64,000 bases of DNA, from assembly GCA_017305195.1 (NCBI GenBank), contig JAFKMU010000047.1, forward strand, positions 124,001 through 188,000. Reading direction: 5' to 3'. Positions 36,567 to 46,365 of the stretch are shown here, piece after piece. The stretch's first letter is position 1. The number at the start of each line of letters is the position of its first letter. The stretch comes from Verrucomicrobiota bacterium (GTDB lineage: Bacteria; Verrucomicrobiota; Verrucomicrobiia; Chthoniobacterales; Terrimicrobiaceae). Position numbers and translations under genes: made by a program. The notes under the pieces were generated by a model. The model was not told where the DNA came from. It searched no databases and was given only the letters and a program-made list of their open reading frames with translations.

Positions 36567-37856
36567 GTGAAGAACATCCTGTTTCTGATGGCGGATGAGT
36601 TCCGCCACGACATCGCAGGCTTTGCAGGAAATCCTGTCGCCCGCACGCCGCATCTGGACCGGCTGGCGGCAAATGCCATGCGATTTGACCGGGCCTACAC
36701 GCCCTCGCCGGTCTGCGTCCCGGCCCGCCAGTGCATGGCGACCGGCCGGTATCCCCAGCGCGCGGGCTGCACGCAATTTCTCTCCGATATCCCGCCGGAA
36801 TCGCCCACTTTTGCCCGGTGGTTCGCCGATCAGGGATATTACACCGTGGCCTGCGGCAAGCTGCACCACCGGGGGCAGGACCAGATGCAGGGCTGGATGC
36901 ACCGCATCGGGTCCGAAACCGCCGTGCGCTGGCCGGAGGCCTACGCCGAACGCAACCAGATCGGGCGCCGCAAGTGGCAGGGAGCCGAGGATCTGCGCCG
37001 GGCGGGACCGGGAGTGTCGCCCCTCGGCATCCACGATGATTACACAGTGCAGGGAGCATGTGATTTCATCCGCATCCACTTTGGCGGGATGTACGACCTG
37101 CCCCCGGAGACGCCGCTCTTGATGATGGTGAGCCTCCAGCAGCCTCACTTCCCCCTCCTGGCGGATCGCGAGCTCTACGACTACTATCACGACCGCGTAC
37201 CGGTCTTCGTCGACCAGCCCCGCCCGGATCTCCATGCCCTGAATGTCGGACGCATCGGAGAAGATGACGGTGTCGGGAAAGAAGATATCCGGCGCGCCAC
37301 GGCAGCGTATTACGCAATGGTCGAGAAAACCGATCAGCGGCTGGGCCGGGTCATTCGCGCCCTTGAGGAGGCCGGACAGGATCTCGACGACTGGATCGTG
37401 GTTTTCGCCTCGGACCATGGCGACATGCTGGGCCAGCATGGACTCTGGGAAAAACGGAAGTTTTACGACGGCAGTGCCCGCATCCCCCTCTTTCTGCGAG
37501 CAAGGTCGCTGGAAGCCGGCGTGAACTCCACCCCTGCGAACCTGGTAGACATCTTCCCCACCCTCTGTGGTCTGGCCGGCTTGCCCCTCCCGGCGGGTGT
37601 GGACGGCCACGACCTGCTCGGCAATCCGCCGAAAGTCACTTTCAGCCAGTACCAGGCGGACAAATTCATGGTTTGCGACGGGAGATGGAAATACATGGCC
37701 TTTCCCGAAGGCGAGGAAGCGTTGTTTGACCTCTCCGGCGATCCCGAAGAGGCGGTCAACCTGCGCCACTCCGCCACGCATGCGGCGCGACAGGAGGAGA
37801 TGCGGCAGCTGCTGGGGGATTTCCGTGCCAGCCAGCAGATCGACCGGCTGGCCTGA
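36567..37856 (+). CDS. type I (formylglycine-dependent) sulfatase
   Basis: Hydrolyses sulfate or related esters with a formylglycine made from the motif cysteine. The 429-residue product has metal ligands Asp10 in LFLMADEFRHD and the modification motif CVPAR (Cys50-Arg54) followed by the conserved TGRYP. The second metal site is FASDHGDMLGQHGLWEK. No signal peptide is evident, so it is probably cytoplasmic and works on internalised or intracellular substrate. GTG start immediately after the cyclase stop. An active FGE or anSME must be elsewhere, as the FGE-like protein in this window lacks cysteines. The stop abuts that of the sigma factor gene (TGATCA). Confidence 0.93.
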   Translation: MKNILFLMADEFRHDIAGFAGNPVARTPHLDRLAANAMRFDRAYTPSPVCVPARQCMATGRYPQRAGCTQFLSDIPPESPTFARWFADQGYYTVACGKLHHRGQDQMQGWMHRIGSETAVRWPEAYAERNQIGRRKWQGAEDLRRAGPGVSPLGIHDDYTVQGACDFIRIHFGGMYDLPPETPLLMMVSLQQPHFPLLADRELYDYYHDRVPVFVDQPRPDLHALNVGRIGEDDGVGKEDIRRATAAYYAMVEKTDQRLGRVIRALEEAGQDLDDWIVVFASDHGDMLGQHGLWEKRKFYDGSARIPLFLRARSLEAGVNSTPANLVDIFPTLCGLAGLPLPAGVDGHDLLGNPPKVTFSQYQADKFMVCDGRWKYMAFPEGEEALFDLSGDPEEAVNLRHSATHAARQEEMRQLLGDFRASQQIDRLA

Positions 37857-38456
37857 TCAATCGAGATAGCGCTGAAGTTTTGCCTTCAGGTCGGCACGGG
37901 CGCGAAAAAGGATGCTTTTCACGGCGGGAACGCTGGTTTTAAGCACCTTGGCGATCTCCTCGTAAGCCAGGTTTTCATAGCGCCGCAGAACGATGGCGAG
38001 GCGGTGCTTCTCCGGGAGTTCCGCGATGGCGGTATCGACGGCTTCGCGCAATTCGGCGTCGAGAAGCTCGTCCGAGGGCGTGCTCGCATCGGGGTCGGCG
38101 TGCTGGGTTACGGGGCCTTCGTCTGTCTCGTCGTGCAGGGGTACGATCTTTGCCCGGCCCCGGCGGCGGGATTCGTTGAACACGAGATTCCGGGTAATGG
38201 TCATGAGCCAGGTCGTGAACTTCGCGGTGGGCTCATAGCGGGCAGCCGACTTCCAGACGCGAATAAACACCTGTTGGGCGATATCCTCCGAGTCGGAGGG
38301 GTTTCCCAACATCCGGGCTACCGTGCCGATGACACTGTGCTGATGTTTCACCACCAGACTCTCGAAGGCATCGATATCACCGTCGCGCACCCGGAGCATG
38401 AGATGGAGATCCTCCGCCGACGACAATTCATCGGGGGAGGGATCATCCAAATTCAT
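37857..38456 (-). CDS. ECF-type RNA polymerase sigma factor
   Basis: Alternative sigma factor with region 2 (DAFESLVVKHQHSVIGTVARMLGNPSDSEDIAQQVFIRVWKSA, including the -10-binding helix) and region 4 (ELPEKHRLAIVLRRYENLAYEEIAKVLKTSVPAVKSILFRARADL). A linker with acidic residues (DETDEGPVTQHADPD) separates them. No anti-sigma gene adjoins it. I chose the ATG at 38456 (199 residues) over an in-frame GTG at 38477 because TAAACT abuts that GTG on its upstream side and would be a plausible -10 for the ATG. Divergent from the GT4 gene at 38568. Confidence 0.9.
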   Translation of the reverse strand: MNLDDPSPDELSSAEDLHLMLRVRDGDIDAFESLVVKHQHSVIGTVARMLGNPSDSEDIAQQVFIRVWKSAARYEPTAKFTTWLMTITRNLVFNESRRRGRAKIVPLHDETDEGPVTQHADPDASTPSDELLDAELREAVDTAIAELPEKHRLAIVLRRYENLAYEEIAKVLKTSVPAVKSILFRARADLKAKLQRYLD

Positions 38457-38528
38457 CGCCGGGAGACACGAAATCACAGTTTACCAGATATTTAACCCGG
38501 CAAAGGGCAAAAAGACGCAGAAAATCTC

Positions 38529-38558
38529 TTGGCTAAAGCGGGCGGAGTTCCGTTGAAT
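38529..38558 (+). promoter_or_regulatory. candidate promoter of the first GT4 gene
   Basis: TTGGCT (38529-38534), an 18-nt spacer and TTGAAT (38553-38558) end 9 nt before the ATG at 38568. This supports that ATG over the TTG at 38529. Confidence 0.3.
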
Positions 38559-38567
38559 GGGCTGTTC

Positions 38568-39734
38568 ATGTCCCAGCCGGTCGTCGCCAGTTACTGCACC
38601 ACATTCCTCAAGAAGGAAATGCGGCACATTTATCGCCAGGTCACCGGCTTGAAAGAGTTCAAGACGTTCGTCCTGACGCGGTGCCGGGAAAATGAGGATG
38701 TCTACCCGTTTGACGATGTCGAGATCCTCCTGAAACCCCGGACAAACTTTCTCCGCCGCTTTTACCGGAAACATATCCGTCGCATGCCCGCGATTCATTA
38801 TCGCGGAGAGTACGACCAGTTGATCGAGGTGCTGCGCCGCCGGGAGGTTGACCTGATGCATGTTTATTTCGGCCATACCGGAGTCCATCTCCTGCCCTTT
38901 CTGCAGGCGTGGCCCATCCCGGCGCTGGTGTCGTTTCACGGCATGGACATCATGACCCGGGACGATCAGCCGAGCTATGCCGGGAAGCTGAAGGAAGTGC
39001 TCAAAACGGTTCCCATGGTGCTGGCCCGCAGTGAATCTCTCGCAGATCGCCTGGTGGATCTGGGCTGCGACCGGGGCAAGATCCGCCTCAACCGCACAAG
39101 CATCCCGTTGGATGGATTTCCGTATCAGGATCGCCAGCCTCCTGCCGACGGAGCATGGAAATTCATCCAAGCCTCCCGCTTCATCGCCAAGAAAGGCCTG
39201 GAGGTCACGCTGCAAAGTTTTGCCCGGATCAAAAAGACTTACCCGGCCGCCGAGTTGATCCTGGCCGGGGCCGGGCCGTTGGAAGAAAGCCTCAAGCGTC
39301 AGGCGGCGGAACTCGGGATTCTCTCCTCGGTGACCTTTACCGGCTTCCTCGACCAGGAGGCGCTGGCCGGGGCTTATCGCGAGGCGCATGTCTTCGTGCA
39401 TCCCAGCCAGACCACGGCGACCGGCGACCAGGAAGGCGTGCCCAATGCCATGCTGGAGGCGATGGCGATGGGGCTGCCCGTCGTCGCCACCCTGCACGGG
39501 GGAATCCCCGAGGCCGTGACATCAGAGAGCACTGGACTGCTCGTGCCGGAGCGGGATGTGGACGCCTTTACGGCGGCATTGGAGCGACTCTGCGGTGATA
39601 GCGCCCTTTACCTGACGCTTTCACGCAATGCGTCAGAAAGCGTGCGCCAGAATTTTGAGCAGAGCCGGTCCATCGCCCTCCTGGAGGCAGCCTACCGGGA
39701 ACTGCTCGGCAGCGCGCCGAAGGCCGCCGCTTAA
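38568..39734 (+). CDS. GT4-family glycosyltransferase
   Basis: Retaining GT-B glycosyltransferase, probably for envelope polysaccharide or glycolipid synthesis. The 388-residue product has an N-terminal acceptor domain and a C-terminal nucleotide-sugar domain with AAELILAGAGPLEESLKRQAAELGI, VHPSQTTATGDQEGVPNAMLEAMAMGLPVVAT and the acidic EGxxNAxxE catalytic motif. Donor and acceptor are not predictable. I start at ATG 38568, where the protein N-terminus resembles relatives, rather than at a TTG 13 codons upstream. It is convergent with trmB and the two stop codons overlap in TTAA. Confidence 0.9.
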   Translation: MSQPVVASYCTTFLKKEMRHIYRQVTGLKEFKTFVLTRCRENEDVYPFDDVEILLKPRTNFLRRFYRKHIRRMPAIHYRGEYDQLIEVLRRREVDLMHVYFGHTGVHLLPFLQAWPIPALVSFHGMDIMTRDDQPSYAGKLKEVLKTVPMVLARSESLADRLVDLGCDRGKIRLNRTSIPLDGFPYQDRQPPADGAWKFIQASRFIAKKGLEVTLQSFARIKKTYPAAELILAGAGPLEESLKRQAAELGILSSVTFTGFLDQEALAGAYREAHVFVHPSQTTATGDQEGVPNAMLEAMAMGLPVVATLHGGIPEAVTSESTGLLVPERDVDAFTAALERLCGDSALYLTLSRNASESVRQNFEQSRSIALLEAAYRELLGSAPKAAA

Positions 39735-40291
39735 CCGTTGATCGGCTTGCGCAAAATCAACGCGTAAACAGGTCGGCCATCGACGAGAAATTTCTTCTGA
39801 AACTCCGTCAGCGGATACTCGCGGTCATCCGGGCATTCCACAAGCCCGGGCACGTTCGCAGCGTGAATGCGCACATCCCGGGCGTAGGGTTCATCATCCG
39901 TCACGAGGCGCAAGATTCCGCAGGGTTTCAGGAGCCGCAGGCAGGTTTCAATGAACGAGGGCTGAATCAATCGCCGAATGTGATGCCGGCGTTTTGGCCA
40001 GGGGTCGGGAAAGAGCACGTGGATATGGTCGGCGACACTCGACGGCAGGGTGCGCAAGGTCTCGTGGCCCTCGCCGCAAATCACGGCGGCATTGCGCATC
40101 TCCAAGCGCTGGATCTTGCGATTGGTGCGCTCGACCCGCTCGGCCTGCCGTTCGATCCCCAGGAAATTGCGGTCCGGGTAGAGAGCGGCCATCTCGGCAA
40201 GAAACAGCCCCTTGTGACAGCCGACGTCGATCTCCAGCGGTCGTCCGCTCTCGATCCACCCGGTGGGGAGTGGCGAGGCTTCCGAGATCAT
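39731..40291 (-). CDS. trmB: tRNA (guanine-N7)-methyltransferase
   Basis: Makes m7G46 in the tRNA variable loop using S-adenosylmethionine. The 186-residue product has the SAM motif LEIDVGCHKGLFLAEMA, the acidic GIERQAERVER and the hallmark VLFPDPWPKRRHHIRRL. The short N-terminus is consistent with a compact TrmB. The start overlaps the stop of the upstream GT4 gene by 4 nt (ATGA), and that gene follows clpX by 17 nt. TrmB is therefore probably expressed from a clpX-GT-trmB transcript. Confidence 0.95.
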   Translation of the reverse strand: MISEASPLPTGWIESGRPLEIDVGCHKGLFLAEMAALYPDRNFLGIERQAERVERTNRKIQRLEMRNAAVICGEGHETLRTLPSSVADHIHVLFPDPWPKRRHHIRRLIQPSFIETCLRLLKPCGILRLVTDDEPYARDVRIHAANVPGLVECPDDREYPLTEFQKKFLVDGRPVYALILRKPING

Positions 40292-41529
40292 GACCAGAGG
40301 CTCGAAAGGATGCTGCGGGAACGGGGCTGGAAGGCGTCGTGCTGCTCCAGGACATCTCTAAGGGTCTGAACCGTCCGGGCAATGTCGAAGCGATCCTCCG
40401 CCAGTACGCGGCCCGCTTTTCCAAATTGTTCCGCCCGGGCATGGTCCGAGAGGATTTCACGCATGGAACGCGCCAGCGCGCCCGGATCATGCTCTGGAAC
40501 AAGATATCCGGTCTGACCGTCGATCACCATCTCCGGCACTCCGGCGATCGGAGTCGAAATGACCGGCAGCGCCATGGCCATCGCCTCCATGATCACGGTC
40601 GGCAAATTGTCCGATCCGCCATCCCCGGATTTCACACACGGAAGGACAAAGAGTGTAGCACGGGAGAGCATCTCGATGATGTCGGATTCGCTGCGCGGTC
40701 CAACAATTTGCACCTTGTCAGCGAGGCCAAGGGCTGCGACTTGATTCTTGAGTTCCTCCTCCATCGGTCCCCTGCCCACGATCTGACAGACAAAGGGAAT
40801 ATCCTCCAACAAAGCGCAGGCGGAGATGAGGTCGGCGAATCCTTTTTTCTCGATGTAGCGGCCGACGCCCACGACGACCGGCGGATCGGCTTTTTCAGTC
40901 CCCGGAGTAAAGCGACCGATATCGATGCCATTGTAGGTGCGGAAGACCTTGCCGGCATATTTCGGAAAAAGTTCCTGGAGAAATTTACGACTGTACTCGG
41001 TCTCGGTGGTGATCACCTTGGCCGCGGCAACCATCGTCTCCAGGCGATGCTTGGGCTCGTCGCAAAAGACATCATTGGCATGCGCGGTGAAGCTGTACGA
41101 CACGCCATGAAGGTCGTTCAGCCAGTAGGCCGTACGGGTTGCCAACCCCGCAAAGTGGGCGTGTACGTGCCGGATACCGCGACGTTGAAAATCCTCAGCC
41201 AACCAAAGTGCCTCATGAATACGGCGCTTCTCGATTTCATCGCCCCAGCGCTTCACCAGCTTGGGGACGGTGTATTGCAGCGTCTTGCGTCGATGGCGGA
41301 CAGATCCCGTCCATTCATGGAAACACGCGGGAAGATACGTAATCGCCTCCCTCAATCCGGCCGGAAAATCCTGCGGAGGCTCGCCGCTCGGTTCGCGAAC
41401 GGAATAGACCGGGCATTGAATCCCCTGTCGGCGCATTTCAGCGACCTCCCGAAAACAGAAGGTCTGACTGAACGACGGAAATTTCTCGAAAAGGTAGGCA
41501 AACCCGCCTGCCTTTGTGGATTCATCCAT
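40288..41529 (-). CDS. GT4-family glycosyltransferase
   Basis: Second GT-B glycosyltransferase of the region, 413 residues. N-terminal EKFPSFSQTFCFREVAEMRRQG and HVHAHFAGLATRTAY with FTAHANDVF are typical of envelope-sugar enzymes that sense acceptor. The C-terminal part has VVVGVGRYIEKKGFADLISA, VGRGPMEEELK, KSGDGGSDNLPTVIMEAMAMALPVIST and VPEHDPGALA. Only about 20-25 percent similar to the first GT4 by eye, so not a recent duplicate. It lies between clpX and trmB on the same strand with minimal gaps, an unusual operon context. Confidence 0.9.
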   Translation of the reverse strand: MDESTKAGGFAYLFEKFPSFSQTFCFREVAEMRRQGIQCPVYSVREPSGEPPQDFPAGLREAITYLPACFHEWTGSVRHRRKTLQYTVPKLVKRWGDEIEKRRIHEALWLAEDFQRRGIRHVHAHFAGLATRTAYWLNDLHGVSYSFTAHANDVFCDEPKHRLETMVAAAKVITTETEYSRKFLQELFPKYAGKVFRTYNGIDIGRFTPGTEKADPPVVVGVGRYIEKKGFADLISACALLEDIPFVCQIVGRGPMEEELKNQVAALGLADKVQIVGPRSESDIIEMLSRATLFVLPCVKSGDGGSDNLPTVIMEAMAMALPVISTPIAGVPEMVIDGQTGYLVPEHDPGALARSMREILSDHARAEQFGKAGRVLAEDRFDIARTVQTLRDVLEQHDAFQPRSRSILSSLWS

Positions 41530-41546
41530 GGGCTGACTGGACCGCC

Positions 41547-42821
41547 TCAGGCGGCGTCCTTGTCCTGCCGCCTCCGGATCAACGGGGGGCGTTTTCCTTC
41601 CACCACAGTGCGATTGATCGTCACCTCGGCAATGTCGTCGCGGCTGGGAACATCGTACATGATATCGAGCATGATGCGCTCAAGCAGGGCGCGCAGAGCC
41701 CGGGCACCAGTGCCTTTGCGCACGGCCTCGGCGGCCAGAGCACGCAAAGCATCCTTGGTGAAGGTGAGGCCGACCCCGTCCATGGCGAGCAGCTTGGTGT
41801 ACTGCTTGGTCATGGCGTTCTTGGGTTCGGTCAGGATGGTCATCAACTCATCCTCGGTCAGCGCGTCAAGCGTGCTGACGATGGGGAGACGACCGATAAA
41901 CTCGGGGATGAGGCCAAAGCCGAGGAGATCCTCCGGCTCGACGGAGTGAATGGCCTCGGTCGCGATCTCATCGGGATCGCGGAAGTCGCGGGCATGGAAG
42001 CCCATCGAGCGGCCGCCGATGCGACGATGAACGATCTTGTCCAGCCCAACGAAAGCGCCTCCACAGATGAAGAGAATCTTCTCGGTGTTGATCTGGATAT
42101 ACTCCTGATGCGGGTGCTTGCGGCCACCCTGGGGAGGCACGTTGCAGACGGTGCCTTCGAGAATCTTGAGGAGAGCCTGCTGGACGCCCTCGCCCGAGAC
42201 GTCACGGGTGATCGAGACGTTGTCGGTCTTGCGGCCGATCTTGTCGATCTCGTCGATGTAGACGATGCCCATCTCGGTGCGCTTTACGTCGTAGTCGGCG
42301 TTTTGCAGGAGACGGAGCACGATATTCTCCACGTCCTCGCCGACATACCCTGCCTCGGTAATGGTCGTGGCGTCGGCAATGCAGAATGGAACATCGAGGA
42401 TGCGGGCCAGCGTGCGGGCGAGCAGAGTCTTGCCCGAGCCGGTGGGACCGATGAGCAGGATGTTGCTCTTCTCGATCTCCACCTCGGAGAGAGGGTCAAG
42501 CATGAGCGCCCCGTCGGAGGTCGATTCCCCGCTGATGAGGCGCTTGTAATGATTGTGAACGGCGACGGACAGAACCTTTTTCGCCCCATTCTGGCCAATG
42601 ACGTGCTTGTCGAGCTCCCGCATGATGTCTGCGGGCTTCGGGACCTGAATCGTGGTCTTCTGCTTGCGCGCTTCGTCGTTAAGCTCCTTGTCCAGGATGC
42701 CTTTGCAAACAGTAATGCAACTGTCGCAAATATAGACGCCGGGGCCGGCAATAAGTTTCCTTACCTCCGCGTGGCTTTTGCCACAGAAGGAGCACATCGT
42801 CAGATTGCTAGCCCTGGCCAT
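41547..42821 (-). CDS. clpX: ATP-dependent Clp protease ATP-binding subunit ClpX
   Basis: AAA+ unfoldase that delivers proteins to ClpP. The 424-residue product has the N-terminal zinc-binding domain ([26 protein letters not shown]), Walker [12 protein letters not shown], Walker [10 protein letters not shown], the pore loop [12 protein letters not shown], and the IGF-type ClpP-contact loop replaced here by [12 protein letters not shown]-type sequence with GFHARD near it. Order tig-clpP-clpX is the classic one. The start lies 11 nt after the clpP stop, so the genes are co-transcribed. Confidence 0.97.
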   Translation of the reverse strand: MARASNLTMCSFCGKSHAEVRKLIAGPGVYICDSCITVCKGILDKELNDEARKQKTTIQVPKPADIMRELDKHVIGQNGAKKVLSVAVHNHYKRLISGESTSDGALMLDPLSEVEIEKSNILLIGPTGSGKTLLARTLARILDVPFCIADATTITEAGYVGEDVENIVLRLLQNADYDVKRTEMGIVYIDEIDKIGRKTDNVSITRDVSGEGVQQALLKILEGTVCNVPPQGGRKHPHQEYIQINTEKILFICGGAFVGLDKIVHRRIGGRSMGFHARDFRDPDEIATEAIHSVEPEDLLGFGLIPEFIGRLPIVSTLDALTEDELMTILTEPKNAMTKQYTKLLAMDGVGLTFTKDALRALAAEAVRKGTGARALRALLERIMLDIMYDVPSRDDIAEVTINRTVVEGKRPPLIRRRQDKDAA

Positions 42822-42832
42822 CTATAAGAATA

Positions 42833-43462
42833 CTACTCGGAAGTCTTTTCGACGGGAAGCTCTTTGATTTCCTTGCGGGGCTTGACGACTTCGTCGACCA
42901 AACCATACGCGCACGCCTCCTCGGCGGTCATGTAATTGTCACGGTCGGCGTCGCGCTCCACCTGCTCCACCGACTTGCCGGTGTGATGCGAGAGGATGCC
43001 ATTGAGCCGCTTCTTGAGCTTGAACATGAACTCGACCTGGCGCTCGACATCGCTGGCCTGGCCCTGGGCGCCGCCCGAGACCTGGTGGATCATGATGTCG
43101 GAGTTGGGCAGCGCATAACGCTTGCCCTTCGTGCCGGCGCAGAGCAGGACAGCTCCCATGCTGGCGGCGATGCCCATGCAGTAGGTGTTCACGTCGCACG
43201 TCACGAATTGCATCGTGTCGTAGATCGCGAGACCCGCCGTGACGGAACCGCCAGGGGAGTTGATGTAAATGCTGATGTCCTTTTTGGCGTCCTCCATCTG
43301 AAGGAAGAGCATCTGCGCGATCACGATATTGGCCACATGATCGTCGATCGGCGTACCGATGAAGATGATGCGATCCTTGAGGAGTCGGGAGTAGATGTCG
43401 TAAGCGCGCTCGCCACGACCGGTCTGTTCGATGACCGTGGGAATCAGATAGGAGTTCGTCAT
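42833..43462 (-). CDS. clpP: ATP-dependent Clp protease proteolytic subunit
   Basis: Tetradecameric serine peptidase that partners ClpX. The 209-residue product has the triad Ser101 ([10 protein letters not shown]), His126 ([10 protein letters not shown]) and Asp171 (VERDADRD). The oligomerisation handle region [13 protein letters not shown] and the N-terminal [24 protein letters not shown] are intact. It starts 5 nt after the tig stop and precedes clpX. One copy in the window; ClpP paralogues elsewhere cannot be excluded. Confidence 0.98.
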   Translation of the reverse strand: MTNSYLIPTVIEQTGRGERAYDIYSRLLKDRIIFIGTPIDDHVANIVIAQMLFLQMEDAKKDISIYINSPGGSVTAGLAIYDTMQFVTCDVNTYCMGIAASMGAVLLCAGTKGKRYALPNSDIMIHQVSGGAQGQASDVERQVEFMFKLKKRLNGILSHHTGKSVEQVERDADRDNYMTAEEACAYGLVDEVVKPRKEIKELPVEKTSE

Positions 43463-43467
43463 AAGTG

Positions 43468-44805
43468 TCAGGCGTTAGCCGGAGCCTCTGCTGGTGCAGC
43501 GGGTTGCGTCACCGTAACATTCGCGGCCAGCAAATCAAGAGCCTTGCCTGCGAGGATTTGCTCACGCAGCGGGCCGAAGCCGTCGCGGCGCTGAAGGTCC
43601 TTGATGAGCTTCTTCACCGGAATCTCGTAGCGGGCGGCCATCTCGTAGACACGCTGCGCGATGTCCTGCTCGCCGACCTCGATCTTCTCCTTCTCCGCGA
43701 TGCGGAGGAGCAGGAAATTCGTACGGACGCGGTCGCGGGCGCTCTGCTGGGCGGCGCCAAGGAGTTCGTCCTGATGGTTGCGCAGCTCTTCGTCGCTCAC
43801 GCCGCGGCCCTGATTCTCACGGACGATTTCCTTGAGGATGCCGGCCATCTCGCGCTCGACGATGTTGGCGGGAAGCTCGCACTCCACATTGGAGAGGAGG
43901 TACTTCACCGCAGCCTGACGCTTGTTGGATTCGAACTGATTCTGCGCGAGCTGCTCGAGCTGCTCACGGATCTTGGTACGTACCTGTTCGGCGGTGGAAC
44001 CCGGATCGAGCTTGGCGGCGAGTTCGTCGGTGAACTCTGGCAGGCTCTTGGAATTGATGCCGTGGAGCGTGACGGTGTAGTCGACCTTCTTGCCCGCGAG
44101 ATCGGCAATCGGGAAATCGGCGGGAAGCTCCAGTGAGAAAGTACGCTCCTCATTCACGTTCTGACCGACGAGGGCGGCGCAGAAGCCGGGAAGGAGGCTC
44201 TTTTCGTCGATGAAAATCCAGGCATTGCGGCGGCCCTGGAGCTGCTGCGGCGAGGTCGGGATGGCTTCAGCGAGCGGAGTGCCGTCGATCTTGCCCTCGT
44301 AGCTGACCACGGCGTAGTCGCCGAAGGCCAGGGCGCGATCCTCCACCGGGGTGTAGGTGGCATGCGGCTCACGGAGCTGGTCAACCCAGCGCTGGATGTG
44401 CTCGTCATTGACCTCCTCCAGAGCGATCTCCGCCGGGATGCTGGAGTAATCGGGAAGCTCGAAATCCGGGGCGGTCACGACCGTGGCGCGATAGCGGAGC
44501 ACGTTGTCGGCGCCGATCTCGACGTTCTCGACCTGCGAGACGGAGATGACCTGGATATTCTTTTCCTTGATCGCTTCGTTGAGGCTTTCGCGGAGGAGAC
44601 GATTGGTGAGCTCTTCCTTGATGTCCTTGGCAAAGCGGGTGTCGACGAGAGATTTCGGGGCCTTACCCGGGCGGTAGCCAGGGATGCGCACGTTGCGCTG
44701 AAATTGCTCGGCCACGGTCTGCCATTCACGGGTCACACGGTCGGCGGGCAGCTCGACCTGAAGGGAGACGAGGCAGTTGGGCTGGTTTTCTACTAGAACG
44801 TTCAT
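43468..44805 (-). CDS. tig: trigger factor
   Basis: Ribosome-associated chaperone that meets nascent chains. The 445-residue product has an N-terminal ribosome-binding domain with the [12 protein letters not shown] signature (GFRxGKxP type), a peptidyl-prolyl isomerase domain of the FKBP type (about 150-250), and a long helical C-terminal domain ending in a Pro/Ala-rich tail ([13 protein letters not shown]). First gene of tig-clpP-clpX. Separated from the GH4 gene by a strong hairpin. Confidence 0.97.
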   Translation of the reverse strand: MNVLVENQPNCLVSLQVELPADRVTREWQTVAEQFQRNVRIPGYRPGKAPKSLVDTRFAKDIKEELTNRLLRESLNEAIKEKNIQVISVSQVENVEIGADNVLRYRATVVTAPDFELPDYSSIPAEIALEEVNDEHIQRWVDQLREPHATYTPVEDRALAFGDYAVVSYEGKIDGTPLAEAIPTSPQQLQGRRNAWIFIDEKSLLPGFCAALVGQNVNEERTFSLELPADFPIADLAGKKVDYTVTLHGINSKSLPEFTDELAAKLDPGSTAEQVRTKIREQLEQLAQNQFESNKRQAAVKYLLSNVECELPANIVEREMAGILKEIVRENQGRGVSDEELRNHQDELLGAAQQSARDRVRTNFLLLRIAEKEKIEVGEQDIAQRVYEMAARYEIPVKKLIKDLQRRDGFGPLREQILAGKALDLLAANVTVTQPAAPAEAPANA

Positions 44806-44829
44806 CGGTAAACGGTCCAGTTAAGCACA

Positions 44830-44880
44830 ACGTCCCGGCGGGGACAATAGATGAGTTTGCCCCCGCCGGTGACGTTTTTT
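44830..44880. terminator. strong hairpin between GH4 gene and tig, probable terminator
   Basis: CCGGCGGGG/CCCCGCCGG (44835-44843, 44861-44869) with an outer ACGTC/GACGT pair (44830-44834, 44871-44875) makes a 14-bp stem with one bulge. A T6 tract (44875-44880) follows on the plus strand, so as written it terminates plus-strand transcripts. On the minus strand the stem directly follows the GH4 stop but has no T tail. It may work in both directions. Confidence 0.55.
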
Positions 44881-44882
44881 GG

Positions 44883-46340
44883 TTACTTGTACCTGGGCAG
44901 GAAGGCCTTTTCGGCCTCGAAGAGCTCCAGCGTCATCTTTTTTATCTCCGCCGGGCTGCACATGGCTGCGGTGAGCGGGTCAAGCATGAGGGCGTAGATG
45001 GCCGCCTCCTTGCTCCGCTCGATGGCGGCGGTAGCGCCGAGGTCAAACATGCTCATGTTTGACGCGCAGAGGGCCGCCATCTGGGGAGGCAGGGCCCCGA
45101 AACGAGTCGGGTTGATGCCATTGCGGTCGATCATGCACGCAACCTCGACGCAGCCATTGGCCGGCAGGTTGGTGATGAGCGCTCCACTGCCTGCAACGTT
45201 GTTGGAAACGTTGCCGTGAATGCGGAACGGCGAGTCCTTCTCGCGGGCCTCGATGATCCAGCTCGCGTACTCCCAGGTACGATCCCAGGTGATGGACTCC
45301 TTGCCCTTGAGCATGGCGCTGCGGGTGTCATCAGCGGTTTTGCGCCAGGTCGGCCAGTTGTCGGCGTAAAACGAGGTTTCGCCATCGTATCCGGACCGCC
45401 CATATTTCGCCAGAATCTCGGGCCGTTTGCGGTAGTACGGGAGGTACTCCGAAAGGTGTCCGCTGGATTCCGTAATGAAGGCTCCGAAGTGCAGCATCAT
45501 GTCCTTGCGGACGATGTCTCCGACGTCGTCGGGATTTGACGGCTTCCCGGCGATGTCCTGCTCGGCCAGTTTCTTGAGCAGCGGATAGAGGTCCTTGCCC
45601 TGGTGGCGGAGCTTCACAAACCACGCGAGGTGATTGATGCCCGCGCACTCCCACTCCATTTCGTCGTAGGGGACGCCTGCCCGCTTCGAGAGGAGATGGC
45701 TGGTTCCCTGAACGGAATGACAGAGGCCAACCACCGACATGGCGGAGGTCCGCTGGGCGGCGAGGCAGAGCATGTTCATGGGGTTCGTGTAGTTCAGCAC
45801 GATGGCTCCGGGGCAAAGCTCCTCGGCGTCGCGCAGGACATCGAGCCAGACCGGGATGGTGCGCAGGGCCTTGAACAAGCCCCCTGGCCCGATGGTGTCG
45901 CCGATGCACTGGCTCACGCCGTATTTCGCCGGGATGTCGTTATCGTGACGCACGCACTCGAGGCCGCTGACCTCGATACAGTTCACGATGTAGTCCGAGC
46001 CTTTCAGCATCGCCCGGCGGTCCGGCGAGGCGATGACTTTCCAGCCCTTGGCCCCGACGAGGTCGATGACCTTGCCGATGAGGCGCTTCATGGCGCTCAG
46101 GCGCTTGAGGTCGATGTCGACCAGCGCGATCACGCCGCCTTTGGTGCCGGGAGTACGCAGGACGTCATTGACCAGCTTGGGCGTGAACCCGCTGCCCGCG
46201 CCGAGCATCGTGATCTTGATGGGACGAAGGAATTCACCGGCCAAACTGTGAGTATGGGCGGCCTTGGAATGCTCGGCGTGGCCGAGTGACTTCTTGGGAG
46301 ATGGCTTTGCCATGAGGGTTTCGTACGATAATTCCGTCAT
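44883..46340 (-). CDS. GH4-family glycosidase (alpha-galactosidase/alpha-glucuronidase type)
   Basis: NAD- and Mn-dependent glycosidase, cytoplasmic. The 485-residue product has a Rossmann nucleotide site (KITMLGAGSGFTPKLV, about 43-58), the NYTNPMNM segment and the metal motif CHSV with Cys207-His208. CHSV marks the alpha-galactosidase/alpha-glucuronidase (MelA-like) branch rather than the CHG branch of alpha-glucosidases or the CN and CD motifs of phospho-glycosidases. An N-terminal extension of about 35 residues precedes the nucleotide-binding fold; later in-frame ATG codons exist (for example 10 codons on). Divergent from an AraC-type regulator and close to a spinster-like transporter. 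Confidence 0.93.
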   Translation of the reverse strand: MTELSYETLMAKPSPKKSLGHAEHSKAAHTHSLAGEFLRPIKITMLGAGSGFTPKLVNDVLRTPGTKGGVIALVDIDLKRLSAMKRLIGKVIDLVGAKGWKVIASPDRRAMLKGSDYIVNCIEVSGLECVRHDNDIPAKYGVSQCIGDTIGPGGLFKALRTIPVWLDVLRDAEELCPGAIVLNYTNPMNMLCLAAQRTSAMSVVGLCHSVQGTSHLLSKRAGVPYDEMEWECAGINHLAWFVKLRHQGKDLYPLLKKLAEQDIAGKPSNPDDVGDIVRKDMMLHFGAFITESSGHLSEYLPYYRKRPEILAKYGRSGYDGETSFYADNWPTWRKTADDTRSAMLKGKESITWDRTWEYASWIIEAREKDSPFRIHGNVSNNVAGSGALITNLPANGCVEVACMIDRNGINPTRFGALPPQMAALCASNMSMFDLGATAAIERSKEAAIYALMLDPLTAAMCSPAEIKKMTLELFEAEKAFLPRYK

Positions 46341-46365
46341 TCGATCCAGAATTCAGATGTGACAT

